From: Geosiphon pyriformis
Taxonomy: Eukaryota > Glomeromycota > Glomeromycetes > Archaeosporales > Geosiphonaceae
DNA: 53,479 nucleotides
Assembly (NCBI GenBank): GCA_016748015.1
Contig: JAAOMT010000653.1
Location: 24,160-77,638, forward strand
Direction: 5' to 3'
The notes beneath the pieces are model-generated. The model had not been told where the DNA came from. It made no database searches and saw only the letters and a program-made list of their open reading frames with translations. Made by a program: the position numbers and the translations under genes. Shown here one piece after another: positions 24,167 to 37,100 of this stretch (position 1 is its first letter; each line of letters begins with the position of its first letter).

Positions 24167-24745
24167 AAAACTTCTTTTTTTTTTACATCCAAAAATTTTT
24201 TAAAAGCATTTTTTAAAAGAAAAAGTTTTTTGTCTCTGTTTTTTTAGTTATATTAATTTTAACATTTTTCAAGTTAATAATTTTTTTGTGGTAAATCTGA
24301 AAACTGTTTTAAGTAATAATATGTTTAAGAAAAAAGTGTTCAAAAGAACTTTTTATGGTCTTATTAGAAATACTTTTTTTCAAAAAAAAAAAGTATTTGT
24401 GAATAATATCAAACATTTTAGTAATGAAAAAAAATTTTTTTGGTCAAATTTAATTTTGGTAATAGTATATATTTAGATATAAATAGTGAATTCAATAACA
24501 GTAAAATTGGTAATATATTATTAAATACTGATAATAGTTTTTTTTTTGACTTAATTGTAATAACTTTTAATGCTAAAATAATTAATGTTGGCTTAAATTG
24601 TGGTTTTTTTATTAATATAATTAACTATAAAATAGATAAAAGTAAGGAATCTCTTTTTTTTTCTATTAATATTTTTCTTAACAAAAAATAAATTAATCTT
24701 AAAATTGTGAAAACTCAAGTTAAAATAACTGTTGAAAAAAACAGT
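24167..24745 (+). mobile_element. LINE 5' fragment: hairpin leader and ORF1 N-terminus
   Basis: It starts with the terminal inverted repeat AAAACTTCTTTT (about 24167) and AAAAGAAAAAGTTTTTT (about 24215-24231). ORF1 begins near TTTTGTGGTAAATCTG (24284) and reads VNLKTVLSNNMFKKKVFKRT, then across a frame change to about 24690, closely parallel to copy C (28628-29031). Homology ends at about 24745, where the sequence switches to an inverted LINE fragment. Confidence 0.75.
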
Positions 24746-24769
24746 ATTATTAACATAAGCCAATAGTAT

Positions 24770-27700
24770 ATATTAATAATACCACAGATTGAAAACACAA
24801 TTCAACACCAATTTTTTTCTTGTCTAATTTTCTATAATTATATTAATCTTAAATTTGACTTTACCAAAATTTAAAACCAATTTATTATTAACAACCAAGT
24901 AATTTAATACTATTTTATAAAAAGAGTGTTCTAATATACTTCTAATTGTATGGTTTTTGTTAACAGCAAAGCTCTTTATTTATTTGTCAATTACAGATTT
25001 AATACATGATTTTTTTGTTCTTAATAATTTAGTAAGTTTAGTAGTATAATATAATTTCTTAATATTAAAAAAAAACAAATCTTATATTATTAAAATCAGT
25101 TTTAGAATTCAGTAAAACTTGAATATTTAAAGCTTTATTACTGTTTAAAGACATTCAGTGGCTCATCAGAAAGACAAACTTATTATTAGTCTTATTATGT
25201 AAAGATTTGGCAATTTTTAACACCAATAATTCCAATTTATAAAACCTAAAAAATTTCTTAGTAAAGACATTGTTAAAATTCTTAAACCATTTTTTTTGAA
25301 TATCTTATTGACTAATAAATTCACTATCTTATAAATAATATTCCACATTGTATCTATATTAAAAAAATTTTTTAATACAACAAACTCATCAGAAAACATA
25401 ACAGTATTGGTTATTATAATATTCTTAAATTTGGTTTATTTAATATTATTAGCACTTTTAAAATTAAATTTCCAATAATTTTTATTTGCCTGCTTATAAA
25501 AAAAGTTCAAATGTATATTCAGCAAGTCACCTAAATTTATAGAAATAAAGACTGTTTAATAATTAGATTTAAAGTATTTTTCAACATTCAGAACATTACA
25601 ATCCACTATTATGTTAATTAAATTTGAAGAAACAACTATGAAATTAATTGTTTTTTTAGCACTCCTAAAATTATTTTATATTAAGACTTTTACAATTAAG
25701 CTTTCTACCAAAGAATTAACCAGCTTAAATTAAGACATTTTTTAAAACTAACACTTTTACAAAAACTATTCTTATTAAAATTACCACTTAAAATTACAAA
25801 CAAAATTTTATTTACAGTCTTTGCAATTAATAAATTAATTTTTTTTGCTTAAGCCAAGTATGTTGCCAGAGCAGCACTAATATACAGCTCCAAAATTAAA
25901 ACAAAGAGTTTATTCTTAAAAAGCAGTTTTATAAACAAAAGCCTATCAGCAATCTTTGAAATTTTGTATATATGTTTTGTCAAACTAATGTTTATAATAA
26001 TTGCAATATCAAAATCCAAGTGATCAGACTTTAAACCAGAAGTAAACATCTAAATACTATCAAATTTGTTCATAATTTATAGACAAATTTTCTCTTTTAA
26101 TTTAGTTTTAATAACAATAAAAATCAAATTATTTATTTTTTTGTATTAACAAACAATATCTTTTGCTTAGTAAGATTGTTTATACTTCTAATATTGCACA
26201 TAGTAATCTTTCAGATCAAATTAGTTATTGTTAAAAAAAAGTATTCAAACTCAAACTTTTGTTATCTACTTTGATTAGCAAACTCATAATCTATATTAGA
26301 TAAATTGTTTATTTTGTCTTTAAATTTTTTAATAATTGATTAATTTAATAACTTTGTTTTTACTACAGTCTTATTACTTGTAACTGCACTTGAACTTTCA
26401 CTTATTACTATATCTGTTCCTGATTTTGTGATAAAAAAGTTATCAACATTAGACATTTAAGATTAAGTTAATTCAAATGTATTTAACTTCTTAGTTAGCT
26501 TGTCAACTTTCTCTACAAAACTAGTAAAACTGCATTTAAGAATGGCAAACCTATTATTTACATCCAAAAAAACCAGTAAAAAAAATTTAGCATCTAAAAA
26601 TAAATTAGCATTAAAAACAATTAAAGATACAATATAAGAAGTGAAACTATCAGCAATTTAAGCCCAAGTTTTTTTTACCAAAAAATACTAGATAAGTAAT
26701 TGATACTTGTTTCTTTTTATATATATTTGTTAAACAAATCTGATCTTAAAAATTAACCACCTACTTACTGTGATTACTCAAATTTTCACTCATTAAACAC
26801 ATACTAGAAACATGACCAAATTGTTTGTATTGAGCATAACAACCAAAGAAAAACCAGTTTAATGCAAATTCACATTCTTAAAAACAGAAATAGAATTAAT
26901 AACAGCTTTTTTTAATGTCTCATTAGCAAAAAAAACCACAACATATTTGTTATGTACATAAAAATCTAGGTTGTGGCCAATAAAGCAAGTCTTTGCATCA
27001 TATAATTCCAATAAATTAGTAAAATCATAAGCAGTAGTGCCAACTAATAGAGTATACTACAAATCCCAATGTTAATTTTTAGATATTTATGTTTGTTTAT
27101 TATTAATAGCTTTTGTTATATAAAAAAAGTTTTTTTTTATGAAAACAGACTACTTGGCTACAACCAAATTGGCAATTTCAGCTGACTCAAACTTTACTAA
27201 GACTTTTTGCCAAAGACTAATTAATTGTATTTTAATAAACACAATTTTACTAAATTTGGAAAAAACTGATTCCACAGCCAATTTTGAAAAATTAGCAAAA
27301 ATTTTCTTAATTATTACTTTCCAATTTATATGTTTGTTTGCTATCTTAATATTATTATTGACTAAAATTTTTTTACTGATTATTATCTTCTTAGTTTTTT
27401 TTAAACTAAACTTAAACAAAAAAAATAATTTAATTATTTCAAAAAACTTTAAGAAAATTAATGTCTTTTAAAACCATCTACACAATAAAACATTTTTTAA
27501 TACTCAACAATTTATTAACAGAAGTTTTGTTAGACACAGCAGAAAGCTCAATATTTAATGTAAAAAATTTTGTTAAATTAAAACTTCATTTTTCTAAAAC
27601 ATGTAATTTGATCAATAAAAATTGCCTAAAGCCATTAAACTTAAGTGACAGAAGCATTAAAATGTTTTTGTTATCATGCAAATTCACAAATAAAAGAGCT

Positions 27701-27900
27701 TTTAGTGAGTTATCCAATATGTATGTTTGAGTATGAGTTTTTTACAGCATAATATTGTTCATATTTTTTGTTAGTCACCAAAGTATTTAAATTTGCATAA
27801 TTGGTCTTTTTGGCAATCATGTTTTTCATATTTTTTATGTTTGATAAATTACTAATACTGCTAATTTTACTATTAACTTTATTTTCTTAAGGCATATTGT
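24770..27900 (-). mobile_element. LINE fragment (ORF1 to RT), opposite strand, strongly decayed
   Basis: On the minus strand from 27900 down: ORF1 core (27700-27150; NIELSAVSNKTSVNKLL, then KLAVESVFSKFSKIVFIKIQ and SLWQKVLVKFESAEIANLV), a degraded zinc-knuckle region, endonuclease (26049-25849; HLDFDIAIIINISLTKH), then linker and the N-terminal RT region (25399-24790). The RT active site and everything 3' of it are missing. The ORF1 core differs from copies A and C and looks like a second LINE family. Many TAA stops; pseudogene throughout. Confidence 0.65.
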
Positions 27901-28500
27901 GAAAATATACACTTTTTATTTGCTTTTGTTGTGGCCAAAAAATTGACAAAAAAAAGATATTATTTTTAAAATTATTTATAATAAAATATTTAACAAATTT
28001 AATAACAAATTTAATACAAATTAATTATAATACTTTTATATTTTATTAAAAATACCAAACAAATTTGCAGACTTTTTATATAACAAACATAATTACAGTT
28101 ATAAAAATATTTAAAAAATATATATTGTTAATACTATTATATAAGAATTTTATTTAATATTATCTATTCTTTAATTTGATTTTAATAATAAAATTTACTT
28201 TATTTTTAAATAATTTTGGCTTTAAAACCAATTTATTGTATTTTATTAATAAATTAAACCTATTTTTTTTAAATTTTTTTTAAAACACTTCTAATAAAAT
28301 AGGTTTTATTACTATTAAATATTTTAATATATTAAATAATAATAACTATAATATAAAAATTCTTAAATATTTTAAATTTAAACATTTTAAAAATTTTATA
28401 TGTTTTTTTACATAAATTAAAGTTTGTTTTAAAGTAAAATTATTAAAGTTTTTTTTAATAATATTTTAAACTTAAAATTTTTAATCAATTTTAATAAGAA
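27901..28500. other. AT-rich stretch, no gene seen
   Basis: Low-complexity AT-rich sequence between two LINE copies. Nothing recognisable. Confidence 0.5.
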
Positions 28501-28571
28501 AAAAAAAACTTCTTTCTTTCTCTCTTCCTAAATATCTCCAAAGAGCACATTTTCGAAAAAAAGTTTTTTTA
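28501..28571 (+). repeat. LINE copy C 5'-terminal inverted repeat
   Basis: AAAAAAAACTTCTTTC at the 5' end pairs with GAAAAAAAAGTTTTTTT (28555-28571). An inner CTCTC / AAAGAGC pair (about 28519 and 28539) could form a second stem, as in copy D. Confidence 0.65.
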
Positions 28572-28627
28572 TTTTTTATTTTTTTTTGTTATCTTTTGTA
28601 AATATTTCTTAATCAAATAATTCTTTT

Positions 28628-30508
28628 GTGGTAAATCTGGCTACTGTTTTAGGTAGTGCTATGTCTAAAAAAAAAGCACTCAAAAGAGTTCTTTATAGTC
28701 TTGTTAGGGGTTTTTTTTCTCAAAAGAAGAAGGTTTCTGTTGATAATATCAAGCATTCTGGAAATAAGAAAGATATCTCTTTGGTCAAACCTAATACTAG
28801 TAGTGGTGTATATTCAAATATGAACAGTATATCCAGTAATAATGGAGATAATAATATTTTTTTAGGTGTTGGCAATAATTTTCTTCTTGGTTTGACAGCA
28901 AACACCCCTAAAGCTAAAAAAGTTAATATTGATTTGGTTTATGGCTTCCCTCTTGGCTCAATCAATTATGGCATAGATGAAAATGATGAGTCCCTCCCTT
29001 TTTTTCTTAAAATTTCTCTTGATAGAAAGTAGGTTGACCCAAAAATTATCAAATCTCAAGTTGAAATATTTGTCAATAAGTCTTTTGCTCTTGATATTAA
29101 TCTTAGTGCTGTAGAAAGAAAATCAGCAATGGCAAAGACTTATTTTATCAGAAATTTTTTTTTTTCAGTCAATAGTTTTGGAAAGACCACTATCCTTTCA
29201 AAGTTTGAAGGGATTATCTGATCTATCTTTACTTCAGAGAAAAGCATGGAAAAGGCCACATCATTGGCCAGTAAAAAGAAGATTGTCATAAACACCAATC
29301 TTAAGAAACAAGGTATATGTTTAGATTAGACTGTAATCATCAAAAAAATTCCCATGAATATACCAAAAAAAATGATTGTTGCTGCAGTATCTAAATTTAG
29401 TAAAATTAGGTCGATCAAGATTCAGTTAATTAGCATATAGCAGAAGGCTGTAGTTGAGTTTGCTGAATTAGATTAGGCTGTGCAATTAGCTTCAAGATAG
29501 TCCTTTTTAATTGGGAAAGACTCTATATGTGTGGCTATGGCCATGGGTAATTGAAAAACTTGGCTGTTTAAGAATTGTTTTAGAGCATTTTTGTTTACAT
29601 TGTCTGTAAAAACAATGGCTCATGATTTGAACACTTTGTTGGAAAAGACTGGTGAGAAAACTTGCATCATAAATCAGTCTTTGAAGTCTAACAATAAGAT
29701 CTGCTGTATTATAGTTTGTTTTAAATCTAATAAAATATTGAAATCTGCATTTTGTATGAAGCCAGTCCTTAATAGAGTGAAACTTTTTTGGGCTAAGATA
29801 GATTTGGTTCAATGTAAAAAATATGGAACAGTTTGGTTATTCAGCTTTTAAATATGAAGTTTTAGATGTGTCTATGCTGCTATCTTTAACAAAGTTTTTT
29901 AAAAAGATTGCTTCAGAGAGAAAGCACTTTTAGTTTACTAAGTTATATAAAAAAAAAAATGTTCCAATCTTTTGTTCTGCTGCCTTTGGTGGCAAATTTT
30001 GGGCCCAAGTGGTCTCAAATATAGGTCCTTCTGGTGGTGTTTGCTTCAATTCTGGTTCCTTTTTTTTGGTGTCTTAAGTTTGGGTAGTGTTTTATATTCT
30101 GTTTCATCAGATATTATATTTTTGAATGCTTGTTTGGCTTCCCTGAAACACTCATTAAAACTTTTAGCAAATCAGGTTTCTGGTGTGGTATGCAAACCCA
30201 GTGACATCAAGTTGATGTCTCTGGCTTCTCCTTCTTCTTTTTATGTTTTAATTGCCTTTATGGCTGCTGATTTAAATACAAATGCAGATATGGTTCTGAA
30301 TGACTTTGGTTTGGTATCTTCTTTTTTTTTTCTTGGTTTCTCTGGTGCTTCAGATTTGGGTCTGAGTAGTTCAAAGATTTTGACTACCAAAATAGGCTTT
30401 TTGGAGTCTAAGTTGGTAATTCTTAAAGCTTTTGTTGGTTTCATCTTGGTAAAGTTAGATCAATTGTGTGCTGACTCAAGTTCTCAAGTGCTTTTTTTTT
30501 CCCAATGA
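28628..30508 (+). pseudogene. LINE copy C ORF1, broken
   Basis: The N-terminal part reads VNLATVLGSAMSKKKALKR from a GTG at 28628, with an in-frame TAA 18 nt upstream and the first ATG 11 codons later. The core block (29040-29480) aligns with copy A but has stops. The zinc knuckle is damaged (VQCKKYGTVWLF, 29810-29845: the second Cys reads Tyr). The C-terminal part (29972-30508) ends with a Ser-rich region, the LTTKIGFLESKLVILKAF helix and a TGA that overlaps the ORF2 ATG. Confidence 0.7.
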
Positions 30509-33070
30509 GTAATTTAGTTTGAAGAATTACTATGTGCAATATTCATGGCATTAATGTGTCAACCAAATAAGAGAATGTTGTGTAGTGGCACATGAATTCA
30601 GATAACATGGTTTCAATTATTACTAAAACCAAATTAAGATCTAGTATTTGGCTCTGGATTGTGAACAAATTTAGTGGAGTGTGTATTTTTACTTCTGGTC
30701 TTAATAAGAGTTTTTTTGGAGCCAGAATGGCAGTTATATTGGACAATTTTCTTACTTGTCATGTGTCTAAGGTGGAGGAAATTCCAGGTCAAATTATTTC
30801 AATTAAGCTTTTATTTAAAGGGAAGTTATCTGTTACAATTTTAGGTTTGTATGTTGGTGCATCTGCTAAGACAAAATATGGTCAAGTGTCTGAAATCAAT
30901 TCTTTTATTATCAAAACTGTTAATTTCAGTACTTTTGCAATAGTAGGTGAAAATTTTAATAAAGATAGTACTAAGAGGAGTGTAAGTTTCAGATTTTGTA
31001 TAGATCTGGAGTTGATTAACTCTTTTCATAAACTTTTATTGGTCAAGACTTCTACTTGGAGCAATTCTAGGAATGTAAAAAAAGTTATTGATTTTATTTT
31101 TGTTATTTACAATCTGGCATCTGTTGTTGCTGGCCATAAAATTGAGCTGGTTTCTGAATTTTTTAATACTAATTACAAAATAGTGTTGATCACAATCAGT
31201 TTGAGTGGTTTTTTAGATGTTTGTCTTAACAATATGCACAAATAAGCAAACAAAAATAGATGAAAATTCCAAATTAAGGATGCTAGTAACAAAAGTTGGT
31301 CCTGATTTAAAGAGTGTTTTTTGAACATATTCTTAAGAAGGATGGTGGCTTTCAATAATGTTAAGTATTATAAGAATTTGAATTCAATGTGAAAGATTCT
31401 AAAGGAGGTGGTAGTGGTTTCTGCTAATAAAGTGTTTTCCAAGTTGTGGTTTTCTGAGTCTAATGTTTTGGTAAATAAGCAGTCATTAAAGTTTGTTAGA
31501 CTTGAATTGCTAGTAACAAAGCTAGTGAAGAGTATAAGCTTTAATTATGTTTTGAAAACCTCTCATCTCATTAACACATAAGTTGTTATTGATAAGGGGG
31601 AAGCTGTTAAAGTTCATGATATGATTAAAGGTAATGTTTGTTCTGGTGTTATCTTACATTATTTGTCATGTATCAAGAAAAGTTACTATAAATCCAAATA
31701 CTATGAATTCAAAGCTGTCAGAGATGATTTCATTAGGAAATCTATTGACAAATGTATGAATAATTTTTGTTCTAATAAGAGAAAGATAATTAAAAGTATC
31801 CTGAATCAGTCTTTTTGAAAAGTGGTGCTTGATTATTTAGTGGTAGATGATAAGCTGGTTTTAGAGTCTCAGTTGGTCAAATTCTAAGTCAATACTATCA
31901 TGAAAGAATGGACAAGAAAGCATTTGGTGTCTAGTTCTACTTTTGTTTGTTGGCTTAATCAGTATGCTTCTTTTAATTATGTTGATGATATAGTCTTTTC
32001 AGGTATTATGTATAATATTGGTTTCAATAAGTTTTTACAGGTCATCAAGTTTTTGCCTGATGGGAAGGCTGCTGGTCTTTTTGGTATTCCTAATGAACTT
32101 TGGAAACATAGCAACCAGCAGATTTTAAGTGGCTTGTTGAATATTTTGAATGTGTATTTAAAGTCTAATATAGTTCTTAAGCAATAGAAAAGGGCCTGGA
32201 TTTCAATAATATCAAAGCCTTATAATTGGAAAAAAACTCTCACTAATATGAGACCAATAACATTGGTTAAGACAGCCAGGAAGATTTTATCTAATAGGAT
32301 TTTCTTGGCTTGTAGCAATTATAATATGCTGTGTGGAGATAACTTTTCGATTTTAAAGAGCACTTCTACTCAAACTTCAATTTTTGATGTTGGTTTTGTT
32401 GTTGAGGATGCACTAGAAAAGGATCATAAGCTGTGGCTAGTTCTTCAGGATATGCATAAAGCATATAACTCAATTGGTTGGTCTTACTTAAGGAACAGTT
32501 TGGTTAGAATCAAAATGTGTTCTTGTTTTATCAAGTTTTTTGAGAGCATATATAATAACTGTGTTAATCAAGTGATAACAAATTTTGGGCTTACAGATAG
32601 ATATACTGTTCATGATGGTTTGGATCAAGATGAGATATTTTTACTTTTGTTATGAAAACTTTTTTACAATTTTTTGCTGCATGAGGTTAAAAGACATAAA
32701 AGTTTGTATGAATACTGGTTGGACTCAAAGTTTTTTACACAAACTGGCAAGCAGAATTACAAGAATAGTTTGACATCATATTTAACTGCAGAGGCATTTG
32801 TGAATAACACTATTTAGATTGAGAATAGCATGGCTGCTACTCAGCATATCTTAAATATAGCTAGCAAATTTTTTTATATTAATAATATTTCAATTTACAC
32901 TGAAAAAACAGTGGCCATACCTATTAATTACAGAATTGAGATTCTTTGTTTAACAATTAGTGGTGCAAACATTTTGATTGCTAAGAGAAGTGAGACTCAT
33001 AGATACTTGGGAATTTTTTTATCTACTGATGGTTTTTCAAAGCCCAGTGTTATTAGTGGTTTTTGTCAGT
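30505..33070 (+). pseudogene. LINE copy C ORF2 (endonuclease + RT), broken
   Basis: Starts at an ATG overlapping the ORF1 stop (ATGA, 30505-30508): MSNLV, stop, RITMCNIHGINV. Endonuclease 30530-31245 (VSIITKTKLRS, STWSNSRNVKKVIDFIF; the catalytic DH reads NTNY). Linker and RT thumb/finger region 31620-32187. RT motif A at 32430-32480 reads LVLQDMHKAYNSIGW. Truncated before RNase H. Stops and frame shifts show it is inactive. Confidence 0.7.
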
Positions 33071-33487
33071 ATTAGAGAACATTTCTTAGCTCAACTAGTA
33101 ATACACATTATCATGATTATGCTACTGACTATAGCATATTATGGGTGTATAAACTATTTCAGTAGATGGGAGAGCAAAAAGAGGTATGAAATAAAGTCAT
33201 TAAAAGTAAAAGAAAGTATTGTCATTATTATTTATTTTTGGACAAGAACCAGTCTTAAGTATTTTAAAAGGAAAAGAGAAGTCACATCTCTTTATATGTA
33301 TCAAAAGTGCAACCAGCAACAAGGAGAAACCAAAACTATTTAATAAAATTGTAACCAGAATTTTTTCAATTAGTTATCGAAAGGGTGTAGTGTTCAAATA
33401 CCCACTTTGAAAATGAAGTTATAGAAATTATAAAAAAAATTATAAAAGTTAAACATAACTGAAATAGATTTTGCTTAAACTGTTTAT
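33071..33487. other. Unassigned sequence between LINE C and candidate LTR
   Basis: No longer alignable to the LINEs. Short frames around 33219-33410 are not recognised. It may be the remnant of another element. Confidence 0.35.
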
Positions 33488-34178
33488 TGTTGAGACCACT
33501 TTCTAACAACATGATATTTTATTACTTATTTTTATATTTAATAACTGATTTGGTAAAACAAAACTTAATGTGAAATGGTGATAACACATGATTTAAAAGA
33601 TCGGAAGTAATAGAACAACTTAAAATGGTGATAACAAGTAAGTAAAAGATTATAAACAATGTAATTCCAAATGATGATAAGAAATATGAGAAAACATACT
33701 TAAGATTGTGATGACAAGTATTTAGAGCATAGAAAAAGGAAAAGAGAGTGTAAGGGTAGAAGAGAAAACTAACTGCTCACTATAAAACTATAGTAAAAAA
33801 TTGGCTCAGTATTAAATTGATGCTTTCCTAAGCTGACAGAGAGGCTGTATATATAGCTAAATTACATCAAATCTACATACTATATTAAGACTATTTAAGA
33901 TACATCAATTATTTATACATTTTAATTTAATCAATTTATAATAAGCTTTATTTGGCATGTTATTTTCTCAGAACTAGTGATTTTTAGATGATCAGATTTA
34001 GATGGCTGGATTTAGAACATTAATTGTAAATTAATAATATCAATTGTAATTATGATCAATGTAATCAGAAGTAGATTAATTGATTACATTTCTTGATAAC
34101 TACTTTTAACCATTAATTGTAGATCTAGAATGTTAAATTGTTCTAATAAGGACATATAAGAATTTTTGGAGCATAACA
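33488..34178 (+). repeat. Candidate 5' LTR of the Ty3/gypsy relic
   Basis: Begins TGTTGAGACC and may end GAGCATAACA (34178), immediately upstream of the gag-like region. It is less AT-biased than its surroundings and contains a TATA-like TGTATATATAGC at about 33847. No matching 3' LTR is visible downstream, so this is inferred from position and the TG...CA ends only. Confidence 0.3.
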
Positions 34179-34199
34179 AAGCCTGTTGTTATCTGGTCT

Positions 34200-37100
34200 C
34201 TCTTGATTTTAAAAGATAATTTCACCATAAATATGGCTATTGAACTTGTCCAGAGAATTAAAGATAATCAAAAAATGCATTTGGAATTTACATTTCTAAT
34301 TTTTGCTTCTGCTTTTGTTATGATTTCTGCTTCTTAAATAACTGCTACTTTTTTTGCTGTCCAAACTTTAAATCTTAATGAACAATTAATAGATAGACTT
34401 ACAACCAATCTTGTTTAACTATTAGAGCTTTTAGCATAAGCAATCAGAAAGAATTAATAAACTCAAAAACTTAGATTTGAATATTATTTTAATTAGTCTC
34501 AACAGTTTTCTTATTAAAAACAGCAAAATTGTGGTCTACCTATGTGCTATTACTGTAAATTAACTGAATATTTTTCCAGAAATTACAACAATTCTTCATT
34601 GTCTCTTTCAGTTCCTAAAAACAATAATACTCAGAACAACAGATTTAATAATAATAACACCTCTAATTAAAAACTTAATCATACTAACATTAATTTCTTT
34701 GAAAAAAATTATTTGGTTAAAGCTACTGTTTATTAGTCTTTAAACTAGTAAGTGTACCTCTAAAAAGTAAGAATGCAAGTCAACCAAAAGAAACTCTTTT
34801 TACACTTTTAACTTAACTAATAATAACCATAATATAGATAAACTGGCAATTAACTTCTTTGATTTAACAAGAAAAAAAAGCCAAAATTAATTTTGCTTTG
34901 GATTCCAATAAAGTTTTTATATTAACTGCTAATAACAATAAGTTACTAAAAATTAGAGTTTTTAAGAATTTTTTAAAGTTAAAATCTTCAGAAATAGTAC
35001 AAAAATCTGGTCTTTATTCTATTATTAAAATCTTATAAAAACTTCAGCACATATAATTTTTGGCCAATTAATGACTCATTTATAGTTTAAAAAAAATTTT
35101 TACAAATTTTTAATCCCAAAGAAAAAAACACCAAAAACTAACAAGCACTTTTACCAAGTTAAACTTGTTGATAATAGAAATATTACTTCTTTAATTTGCA
35201 AAACCCAAGTAACTGGTTATTTTATTGACTTAATTCTAAACAGTAGATTATCTGTAAGCATTATTGTCAACCATTTTCTAAAAACTATTGATAAAAAAAT
35301 TGATAAACTCTTAATTAAACCAATAATCAATATGCATAATAATAAAAAGAAAAAACTTGGTATAGCCAAAGCTGTTTCTGTTTGCATTAATAGTATTAGT
35401 ATTAAAATTAACATAGAGGTTTCTAAAGCTAAAGAATAAATTATCATTGTTGACAATAAATGGCTTAAGAAAGCAAAAATTTTACTTGATTATAAACTCT
35501 ATAAGCTAACTATTAGATGTGGTAAGAAATTTATTATGATTAAGTATTATTATTAAACAACTTTTTTAGTATCTAAGCAAAGTTTAGAAAAACAATCAAA
35601 CAAATCAGATAATAAAAAAAGTGAAAAAAAAGGAAATAAAAAAGAACAAAAAAAAACTACTGAACTTATCTACACTATCTTTATCAGCAATAGCAAGCTA
35701 CTGAATAATATTAAAGCTAACAAAAAAAGAATCATTGTAAATAGCAAGCTAATTTGTTGGTTTTATTATAATATGCTCAGAAGAATCTTTAACAAAAAGT
35801 CTAACAAGAAAGCCAAATACAATTATTGATAATATAGTCTTTAGAGTCAGTGCTAGTGCAATAAACCATTGTATTTTTCTAGTAATAAATACATATCTTG
35901 TTTAATCTATTACAAAAATTGGGAATTTATTAGCCTAATATCCAAAGAAAAATAAAAGAAATACAAAAGTTTTTTAAGAACAAATTATCTGAAATTTAAT
36001 TATCAGCAATAAAACACAAAGAACTTTTTTTTGAAAAAAAAAAATAGACATTGAAAATTTACTGGCTAAAAACAGCTTAGTTATATAAAAAAAAATAATA
36101 CTCTTAGATATACTTATGTAATACAACGTACTATTATTATTAGAGAAACTTATTTTATCTATCTAAAGTTTTATTAGTCCAATTGATACAATAATAAGTT
36201 TATTAAGAAAGAAATAAACCAAATAAAAAACCTTGAATTACAAAAAACAAAGAGTAAATAAGTCTTTTTAATTGTAATAATATTCAAAAAAGGTAAAACT
36301 CTACACTTTTGTATTAATTACTGCCAATTAAATATTATCACTAAAAGAAACATATATCTACTTTTTAAGATTAATACAATATTAAACAAATTCAATAGTA
36401 CTGCTTTCTTTTTAACTATTAACTTAACTGCCAAATTTTGGCAAGTAGAAATGGATCCAAAAAACAGAAAAAAAACTGTTTTTATTATCAAGTATGGCAC
36501 TTATGAATTTATAGTTATGTCTTTTGGTTTCACTAATACTCTTCTCATTTTTTAATACTTAATAGACAAAGTATTCAAATCAGTCAAAGAAAACTTTGTT
36601 TTGGTTTACTTAAATAATATAATAGTATATTTAAGAACCTGAAATAAACATCTTAAACACTTGCAAAAGATTTTTAATCTCCTTAAAAATACTAGTCTTA
36701 AGATTAATCTAATCAAATTTTTCTTTAAATAATAATTTACACAGTTTTTTGGTCATTTTATTACAAAAAATAGAATTTTTTCTGATTCAGCCAAGATTAA
36801 AAAAGTTCAGAATATTAAGCAATTAATAAATGTTTATAAACTACACTTTTTTCTTGGTTTGGTTTTTTATTATTAAAAATTTGTCAAAAAATTTTTTAAA
36901 ATTGCTTCTTTTCTTAATTAGCTACTTAAAAAAAATGTTAATTACTGCTAAGATATATATCAACAAAAAGCATTTGAAACTTTAAAGAAAAAATTGGTTA
37001 CAGAATTTATTTTTATGCAATCTGATCTGAATTGACTTTTTATCTTTTATACTAATGTATTTAACTATAAACTTAGTGCTATTTTTTCACAAAAAGATAA

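Larger units (their letters stand above)
28501..33070 (+). mobile_element. LINE copy C, 3'-truncated, decayed
   Basis: Same family as copy A. The order is hairpin leader, ORF1 (28628-30508) and ORF2 (from 30505) with endonuclease and RT. It stops in the RT after RYLGIFLSTDGFSKPSV at about 33060; RNase H, the zinc motif and the A tail are absent, so the 3' part was lost or replaced by unrelated sequence. Several stops and frame breaks. Confidence 0.8.
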
